Shown here: positions 55,669-64,000 of the stretch, piece after piece
Numbering within the stretch: the stretch's first letter is position 1
How the letters are laid out: each line of letters begins with the position of its first letter
NCBI GenBank assembly: GCA_033980235.1
Contig: CM067067.1
Location: forward strand, 16,920,739 to 16,984,738
DNA: 64,000 nt
Origin: Diadema setosum
Lineage: Eukaryota > Echinodermata > Echinoidea > Diadematoida > Diadematidae
Direction: 5' to 3'
The notes under the pieces: model-generated
Databases searched by the model: none
Told to the model about the DNA's origin: nothing
Seen by the model: only the letters and a program-made list of their open reading frames with translations
Program-made: the position numbers and the translations under genes

Positions 55669-58600
55669 CTACAGAGCAAGAATTTCCAATACGTGCAAAG
55701 TCAGAAAATATGCTGATACATCAAGATTGTATTGGCATAAGACAAGTTGATATGCAAAATGAACGTCTAATTGTATATATGACATAATCTGACATGATTG
55801 GCAACAAGCTTGTTATCCTATCAATAAACTTATTTTGTTCCTCAAATTTGTCATTTCCATGACATTTGGAAATAGGTAGAAAAGATATTCTTTTTGATAC
55901 TTCAAAACTTCTTGAAAGATGTGCTCACACTTTAATAAAAATTAGTTTTACTGTTTGAAGCTTATATCATAATCTTAGTACACTTTTGTTTCTTAAACCT
56001 TTTGCATAAAAGAATCAATCCCTTATTTACAATGTACATGTTACATTGCATGTCTTTTTGCAATAAGCAGCATGTTTTATGAAGTGAGTTTCAATGAAGT
56101 TTTATCAGTTTGCAAAAGCTATGCCAGCAATATATTAGGAAATGTGTACCTGCTCTAAAATGCTTAGTTAACAGGTTTACTGTTGACAGCGACTGATGAA
56201 GATGACGACACTGATGGCTACAACAGTGTAATTGAGTAATGTGTAATGCTGTGGATTCACAATTCAGGGCAATGGCAGCATTGTGTCACCACAAGAAAAA
56301 AAAAAATACAGTGTACAGAGATATACATGAATATGTAAATCTCACATTAGTTACATTGTATTGTTCAATTTGCCTGACTAAACACAGTCTACTGTTCTAC
56401 AGTTTTGTGATCATTCTGCCCCCTTCCAATGATAAAGAAATATAACATACAACAATGGATACATGAGACAAAATGTAAAGTGTTCTAAAAATTCATTTGT
56501 TTTATATTGAACTGCTACACCCTATATTTGTACGTTCACAGTGTTCATTGTACATGCACATAACTACTGTACATGTGTACAATGTAGCATGTTGACTTTA
56601 GATTCTTGTAATCTTTTTGACACTGATACCCCTCAATGCTCTCTAATGAAACAAATTTTGTAACAAAATGAAAGTCAGATTTTTGGAGGCACTGCATTGC
56701 TTTCATAAATGCATTTAGTTTGACATACATTGTACAGGTGTACATGTGTACATGTATCTGGATGACAACAAGTAGTCCACCACTTTCCTTCTTTCTATTT
56801 GTCTCCACATGTATTTCAGCAAACATTTTAATCATGTCTAATGCCATATTGCCCTCTGAAATACAAATTATAAATGCCTAAACGAGCTGGTACAGAGTAT
56901 AGAATCTAAAGTGCAACTCTGGTCCATATTCAAATTAAATTTGATAAAAGTGTAAATGGAACACACAGAATGGGAAAGGTTACATCACATTACATACAGT
57001 AAAGGATGTAGTGATTTTTACATGTGTTCATAAAGTAGTGATTGTGGTCACAAGCAACTTAATGCAACTTAGAGGAGGTGATGTCATAATTACTAAAGTT
57101 TCCTGGTACTCTTAACCCAAATCTTCAATAAGTAAATGTCTCTATAATTTGGAAATTATGTACATGTAATTCAACAAGTACAAGGTATGTTCTGTGCATC
57201 AAATTATTGTAGTGTGGTAGTAACTGGCTATGATGACTCTCAGGGGCAAGGGGGTGTAGTTACTACATCATCAACAACAACAACAAAAAGTGCTTAAAGA
57301 TACTTCTTGCTCACAAACTAATGAGAGTAATGTGGTGATGACTTATCTCCCTTTCAAATTTGCATGAGAATGCAACCCAGACACAACAAACATTTGTACA
57401 ATGTATCACTATTCATTGAAAAGTGAATGAAACTGTAAAATTCTGTAACCATTTCATCCTCTGTCAGACAGCAGTAATACATGTAGTACTACAAATCTGT
57501 TTCTCTGGTTTTACTACAAAAAATATGTGATCTTTATACACTTTAAGGAATTCAAATGGGAAAATTATCCTTTTCTACTAATTCTACGCCTGTGCCACAA
57601 GCCACAAGTGTGGGCATACAAACAAGTACATGTACATGTATGTATTTGATAAATCTGTTTACAAATTCTATAGTGCACAAATGCCTTGTAAAGATTTGCA
57701 TGTACATGTACACGTAGATGTCAGATTGACACGACATGAACATGTTGGGCACAACTGATGTTTGTGTGTCAAGTATTACAATGATGTACATGATGTATAT
57801 TTCTACCATGTGGGGAAAAAATTTTCAAAAATAATATGTACAGTAGTATTGTACAGTACATGACAGATATCACAGGATCTAGTGTATGACTATCAACATG
57901 CAAAAATATCACCACCTACCTTGATCGCATTAAATTTACAGTCATTAGTGCACTTATGATAACCTCGGCGTAAATTGTGAAAAAAAAAAAAAATCTTGTG
58001 AAAATGTCAGTGACCTACACTGTACTCATTATTCGCAAAGATATTTGTATGTGAAAAATGACAGCTTTTACAGTAGCTGGTACATACTGCAGGTACCAAA
58101 TGACAAAGGATTTATTGAACAAATTCATAACTGTCTCTGCCGTGGAGCAAGTTTTGTTTTCACTCCATAGTACTGTGCATTGTACATGTACACGTATGTG
58201 TACAATGTACATGTACATCATGCCATTTATTGTGTATGAAAATGGATTGCCTCCATCTTTAAGTATTTGTTATTGCTGTGGAAAATATTACAAAAAAAAA
58301 ATTAAGATATTTGGACACTGCAGAAAAAGAAAAAGAGATTTGCCATTCTTATATTTCAGTAGGAAAGGAGAAAAGGAAAATTATTCTTAAATGGACAAAA
58401 AAAAAGGCCCTCCTCTTCTAGGAGTATGTACAATGCAAGTGACGTTACATGACATGTATGTTCCACGATCCATAAAAACAAATGCACATAAAACTTAAGG
58501 GATGATTCAGTATTGGTGGAGATGAGAATTGGGCTTTTAACTTTTTGCGAGATACCAAGAAAACGCTTATGAAATGGTACAAAGCATATCATTTTAAGAG

Positions 58601-58686
58601 GAATTTGAAGTTTATTTGATGAAAATCGGGTTTGGAATGACTGAAACATCCAAAAACAAAGTAAAACAAAGCGAGCGTAATAAAAA

Positions 58687-60085
58687 GGCCGTGTCACACC
58701 AGCCTTGCGTGCGACTTCCGAAGAACATTTTTGCTATCCGGAGGCCCCCGCAGATGACCCGCACATGACAGTACCTAGCATGTAATTCAAAAGTAGTTAC
58801 CCGGAGGTGCGCACGCTGGCTCTATTTACCCGCTGCCAAAAAAGGCCCTGTCACACCAGCTAAGCGGGCTTATTGCGTATGGGGATTTTTCAGCACGCAG
58901 AATAATTTCTGCGGCCGGACAAGGTTTAGGGCGAGTTTGGCGTGGTTATTACATGATAAAAGCGTGATACCTAAGTCCTTCTTGCGTGTATTCCGTTGAA
59001 CTGCATGTTAGGCGCGTGTGTGTCACGTGATAGCTTCGTGATAGCTTCTTTTATGTCAGTTACGGGCGACATACGGGCTCTGCGAAGTACCTGCGCCACA
59101 ACTGCGTGTTATCTGCGTACTAGTCGCCTGCGAGGCGAGTGCTACCCTGAACAATAGGCTGGTTCGAGTGGATGGGCAAACAATCATTTGTCAACTAGCT
59201 TTCAAGAAGTGAAGATGCCCCGTAGACGGAAAGTGCACAAGGGCAGAGAACGTCCAGTGGATGAACAGCCACAAAGCCCGGAAGATTCACAGCAAATGCA
59301 TCAAATTGCTGCTGAAGTCCATTCGGCGGATGAAGTCCTGTCCGAAAGGGACCAGGTAGTCCTCAACGCCACAGAGAACAGAGGACAAAGAAGAGAATGA
59401 GCCCACAAATGGCACGCACTCCCTTCACACAGGCATAGATCAGCGGGCAACTTACCTACTTCAAGTGGGTCAAATGCCTGTGAATTGCGGCGGCTACGGC
59501 CCTCCTACGGGTGTTCTGCGTGGAACTCTTCGGGCAGTCCTCGCGACTCATCCGGAAATAGTTTTGGTCATGCTCAAAACTTTGCTGCGGGAAAATTGGA
59601 CTAGCGTGCGCACCTTCGGGCAACTAAGGACGAGATAAGTGCTAGGTACTGTCAAGTTCGGGCCAACTGCGGAGAGCTCCGGGTAGCAAATTTGTTTCCC
59701 CGCAAGTCAAGCCGCAAAACTTCCCCAGATACGGTATGACAAGGCCTTGAGAATGCTCAAAACTTGTTCCGGAAGAGTCACGGGAGTTGCCCGTAGAGGT
59801 ACGCGCAGAACACAAGTAGGAAACCCTTACCGGTAGCACCTCACAGGCAACTCCAAAGCAGGTACTTCGCAATCCCCGTAAGTCGCTCGTAACAGAAAAT
59901 GGATCGGTTTCAAAGCTCTCACGCGAGTCACACGGAACGCACGCAAGTAGAAGCTAAGTAGCACGCGTCTAGTAAGTGCGAAAATTGCAAACATTCTTGT
60001 CCGCCCGCGGAAAATCTTCTACGTGCTTTAAACTACCTCCTCGCAACAAGCCCGCGTAGCTTGCCCGAAGAGGTGTGACACCGCC
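58687..60085 (+). mobile_element. 1.4-kb GC-rich DNA transposon nested in a MITE
   Basis: Starts GGCCGTGTCACACC and ends GGTGTGACACCGCC, an inverted pair with one mismatch. A similar GGCCCTGTCACACC recurs inside at about 58845. TAAA flanks it on both sides. It is clearly more GC-rich than its surroundings and carries a short ORF. Superfamily not assigned. Confidence 0.7.
59188..59400 (+). CDS. short ORF inside nested transposon
   Basis: Reads MSTSFQEVKMPRRRKVHKG, then RERPVDEQPQSPEDSQQ and VLSERDQVVLNATENRGQRR before a stop. A second Met within a better context gives MPRRRK. Basic then acidic; no domain recognised. It may be the start of a decayed transposase gene or a chance frame. Confidence 0.3.
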   Translation: MSTSFQEVKMPRRRKVHKGRERPVDEQPQSPEDSQQMHQIAAEVHSADEVLSERDQVVLNATENRGQRRE

Positions 60086-61422
60086 TAAAGGTGGGTCCCA
60101 CACTTTATTAGAATCGCGCTATTTTGGATATCTCAGCCATTTCGGAACCAATTTTCATCAAATAAACGTTGAATTCGTCATAAAATTACATGCTCTTTCA
60201 TATTTCAGAAGAGGTTTCTCATTATCTCACCAAAAAATGTCAGAAACCTGAAATTACAGTAGGTCTCAACCAAAACTATACGATCCCTTTAAGTACATGT
60301 ACATGTAGCAAGCAATACCTGTAAATCTGGTTAGAATTCTCGACATCCCTGTGACATTTAGATGAGGTACACATTTCATATATACATAGGATACTGTAAG
60401 CACCATACATTTTGGGGCAATATTATTTTGCAGATCAAGATTTTGGATCAACAATTTTGCAAGTGGTTAGATTTGCAATTCATAGCAATGGCAATGCAAT
60501 GAGAAGAAGAAAGTATCATTGCTTTTCCAGAAGCAAAGTTAGTGATATCATGATCTTGGAGACAATATCTTATACATGTATGCATATTGCATTTGTGGTA
60601 ATAAAATCAGCACAGAATATAGGGCGTGTACAGTACACTCTCACATATTAAGTCAAGATAGACTAGACATGCAATTCTCACCTGACATTCTCTCTGAATC
60701 TGCTCCAGTGATTGGTTAGTGGACCAGCACAGAGAGCTTACTTGGAGAGCTAGGGTATTTATTACAGCATGATAATGGCGTGGTACAGGTGTGATGGTGT
60801 AAAAGCGATGAAAGGGTGTGAATAGCAGCCGATCAGACAAAATCTAGCATGTAATATGCAAAGAGGGAATTAGAGTTCCATTAAATACTGAAAGTATAAA
60901 AGACTGATGACACTGCAAAAGCTACATGTTATATACAAATGTATAACTTTTCATATAAAATATATAGATGCAAAATGGCATATTGCAAGATCTTCAGAAA
61001 ATAAAGTAAAGTGTAATATGCTAAAAGACCATAAAAGAATTAAATGTACATCATGTATCACACATGATACATGTACCAGCACCGTCTAGACAATGCCACA
61101 CAAACTGTTCTAGAATTGCCCTTGAGCTTGGATACACGTGTACACAGTACAATGTAAATGTTTACAATTTAGAACATTTTTAGCAGGGCTCAAACTTCTC
61201 TGGTAATTTCTGTGCCGTAGTAAATTAAGCCACTTTTGATTGTCGGGACAACTAAAACTTTTTTTACAGGGCACATACATTTGTAAGGTACAAGGCCTAA
61301 CTATAAAATCACAATGTAGCATCTTATAATTGTATTTATACAATTGTAAGCCAGTACTTTTACTTTAATATTTCTTTGTGAAGGGCATCTTCAAATGAAG
61401 GTTGTCATAATCATCCCAGATA

Positions 61423-61814
61423 GTTTAAAGGGAATAGTTTTGGTTGAGACCTAACTTCAGGTTTCTAACATTTTTGTTGAGATAATGAGAAACCTCTTAT
61501 GAAATGTGAAAGAGCATGTAATTCCAAGAGGAATTCAACGTTTATTTAATGAAAATTGGTTTTGAAATGGCCGAGATATCCAAAACAGAGCAATCCTAAT
61601 AAAAGGTGGGACCCATCTTTTATTATGATTGCTTTGTTTTACTTTGTTTTTGAATGTCACAGCGATTCAAAAACCGACTTTCATCAAATAAACTTTGAAT
61701 ACCTCTTAGAATGGTATGCTCTGCACTATTTCATACGTAAGTGGCTTCTTGGTATCTCACAAAAAGTTAAAAGCCCAATTCTCGTCTCCACCAATATTAT
61801 ACCATCCCTTTAAG
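61423..61814. mobile_element. palindromic TTAA-type MITE, copy 3 (most complete)
   Basis: Uninterrupted copy of about 390 bp from TTTAAAGGGAATAGTTTTGG to CCATCCCTTTAA, with centre AAAAGGTGGGACCCATCTTTT. Arms are inverted and imperfect. TTAA at both ends suggests a TTAA target site. Confidence 0.8.
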
Positions 61815-62688
61815 GTCTGTTGATATGGTATTAAAACAAAAGTATCATAATTGCTTCATTGTTATTTGTAAACGTGGTTGTAACAGAAAATGATATTAAT
61901 GCAAGTTTAGAAGAAGCAATTCAGAAGGACAAGAAGCTGATAAATAAGATTTAGCAAGAAAAATATATGGAAAACACTGTTTTCTACAGTTGTAGTACAA
62001 TGTGGTCTGTCATTCAATATCACTCCAGACATTTTATACTGTAGGTACACTTTTGTATCATGTCATACATAAGTCATGCACATCATGTTTTCCTTTGCCA
62101 GCATCACAAAATATGTATTTTCAACATACATGGGTACTTCCTAAGTATATTTGATACTAATAGAAAATTATGATGAAGCTGCAAGATATTTTTCTCATTT
62201 TGTTGGCTTAAAATCAAAACACTACTTGCTATTGTATGTACCAACTTTGTGTGCACATACAGTACACTGCATGGTGAATGAGTTCATGATCATTCCAGGT
62301 ACAGTAAACAGCAAATACAGTAGATTGTACGTACATTTGTACACTGTACACAATTTGATGAATTCATCACAAACATGTACAAGTACATGTACATCTACTA
62401 ATATTATGTAATAATTCTCTAATTGTATGGACATAAAAATTCAATGTATGATAAATTATGATGTAACAATGAACAGATTGTAGATGACACCTAAAGCTGT
62501 ACACACAGGTAGTTGTGTGTCATCAGGCAGAAACAAAGATGTAGAATATAAGCAGGCAGCATTGCATTTATAGAAAATTGTTAGACTTTGACAGAAAGGT
62601 TGTTAGTAGCCCAGGGTTGAAGCCATCACACATCCATCTACATGTACACGTACAAAGCATGACACAGTCAATGAAAGCAAACCCAGTA

Positions 62689-63051
62689 AGGGGGTGGTAT
62701 AGTTTTGGTTGAGAAGGGCCTTCAGGTTTCCAAATTTTTGTAAAATAATGAGAAACTTCTTAAAAACATACAATTCTATGAGGAATTCAACATTTATTTG
62801 ATGAAAATTGGTTTTGAAATGGCTGAGACATCAAAAACGAAGAGGTCAATAATAAAAGGTGGGACCCACCTTTTAAATGATGACCACTTTGGTTTACTTT
62901 GGTTTTTTTTTTTTTTTTTGATATCTCAGCCATTTCTGAACCAATTTTCAAAGAAACTTTTTTAACTATTTTATAAGTGGCTTCTAATTAGCTTGCAAAA
63001 AGTTCAATTCTGAATCCCCAATTTCAACCAAAACTTACCCATCCCTTTAAA
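62689..63051. mobile_element. palindromic TTAA-type MITE, copy 4
   Basis: Runs from TAAGGGGGTGGTATAGTTTT to CCATCCCTTTAA, with the perfect centre AAAGGTGGGACCCACCTTT and a T-run in the right arm. Confidence 0.75.
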
Positions 63052-64000
63052 ATGCATACAACAGCAACATTCCTTTATTCATCAAGCAAATAAGGATTCC
63101 TAGATATAATGTGGGAGTGTTTCATTTGGACTATTTGTTCTACTCCAAACTCTGTTTATATTAAAAAAAAAAAATCAAAATAAAGCAAAGACATCATAAA
63201 GCACGGAGAGGATAAAGTACTTCTACACTACAGATATCATTAAAACTTTTTGCTCAGTAACAATGAACAAGAACTACATGTTGTACTGTACATACATGTA
63301 AATAATAAGCAATTTTTATACATACATGTAGTGGTACAAATAACTTACAAGTCATAATGGTCTCTCTTTACATATATGTAGATTTGTTCAGTGTGCTTTG
63401 TAACATGCACTGGAACCATAACTATACAGGTACTGTATTCGCCAGCGATATTAAGGTCTCACTATTTAAAAAAAAAAAATGAATAAAGCTGTAAAGTCCG
63501 GGTAAGGCCTACATTTGTACATCTAAAGCCAGCACAAGCAAATTATTGTCTTTCCATTCCAACTCAGAGAATCACCTGCCTTACCAACACTTACAATCAC
63601 GTACAGTTTGTACATGGATGAATGAATGACAGCATTGGACAATGTCATAAATGGTTAAATACTTCTTTCTTTCCTTTTTATCTTGTACAATGCATCCTAT
63701 TGTTTGCACATTATTCTTGTATGAGATACCACATTGCATCAAAGTGCAGTAATGTACAAGAAATTTGCCTACATGTACACAATGTACAATGTGTATGAGA
63801 AAGATACCTGTACATGTACCTTCAATGAAGTCTTCAAAACAATTGATAAGCTTCAGTATGTGTGACATGGTGAAATGGTTGAGAAAGATGTTGTTTTTTT
63901 TTCTTTTCAGTACAGTACATGTGTTTAGTAGTGTACATTCATTTTCTTTTTTGTGTACATTGATCAGCAGTGTGGGCTCAACAAATCTCTGTATACAAAC

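Larger units (their letters stand above)
58495..60293. mobile_element. palindromic TTAA-type MITE, copy 2 (split by a transposon)
   Basis: Left arm 58495-58686 and right arm 60086-60293 together make one copy of the family (TTAAGGGAT at left, ATCCCTTTAAG at right). The 1.4-kb GC-rich element sits at its palindromic centre. Confidence 0.8.
55669..64000 (-). other. upstream intron or 5' flank
   Basis: No coding exon in frame with the basic exon at 55631 could be recognised in these 8.3 kb. Holds three TTAA-type MITEs (one split by a 1.4-kb transposon) and dense TACATGTA-like palindromes. The start codon exon is probably beyond 64000 or too short to see. Confidence 0.6.

Noticed and set aside
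60266..60900. Candidate first exon of KMT2C/D upstream of 55668
   Set aside because: Short frames there lack the basic or AT-hook character and suitable splice signals in the needed phase.

Overview
This is a window of animal nuclear genome, not bacterial. The coding signal is a chain of short, phase-compatible exons on the minus strand separated by AT-rich introns full of transposon relics. Translated together, the exons give the central ~4,335 codons of one giant protein, the KMT2C/KMT2D (MLL3/MLL4) histone H3 lysine-4 methyltransferase. The host is probably a marine invertebrate, perhaps an echinoderm or other non-vertebrate deuterostome. This rests on a single unsplit KMT2C/D-type gene (flies split it into Lpt and Trr), a tRNA-headed SINE with a body I associate with marine invertebrates, and pearl/HINE-like elements with ACGG-rich tails. 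The species is not established.

Layout, read 5' to 3' along the gene (high to low coordinates). 64000-55669: upstream intron or 5' flank with no recognisable exon, rich in TACATGTA-type palindromes, three palindromic TTAA-type MITEs and a nested 1.4-kb transposon. 55668-53253: N-terminal basic and AT-hook-like exons, an acidic exon, and the start of the first extended PHD (ePHD1). 52655-47883: rest of ePHD1 and PHD fingers 2-4. 47413-40626: low-complexity linker exons. 39878-35006: second PHD triplet, including one GC-AG intron. 33828-24644: short linker exons, including a nine-histidine tract and a Q/P-rich exon. 24232-21080: HMG-box region. 19521-10726: linker, then two huge exons (2.8 kb and 4.0 kb) holding the Q/P/S-rich body, LxxLL motifs, coiled coil, QSPM repeats and a conserved folded segment. 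7597-98: exons leading toward the C-terminal catalytic part. The second ePHD, FYRN, FYRC and SET domains should lie beyond position 1.

I placed 39 exons; phases agree at every junction and the frame stays open throughout. No convincing second host gene was found. Plus-strand open frames are mostly antisense shadows or transposon pieces, apart from a frameshifted THAP-domain remnant near 3.4 kb and short ORFs inside DNA transposons.

The most distinctive non-coding content is a set of Helitron-like (pearl/HINE-type) elements. Each has a hairpin plus CTAG-like end on its left side, satellite-like internal repeats, an ACGG-rich tract and a GC-rich inverted repeat on its right side. All lie in the same orientation in the introns. 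One carries repeated AGGTCA-type DR1 half-site pairs. There are also two large fold-back elements, a 486-bp element with a 9-bp target duplication, and several nested insertions.
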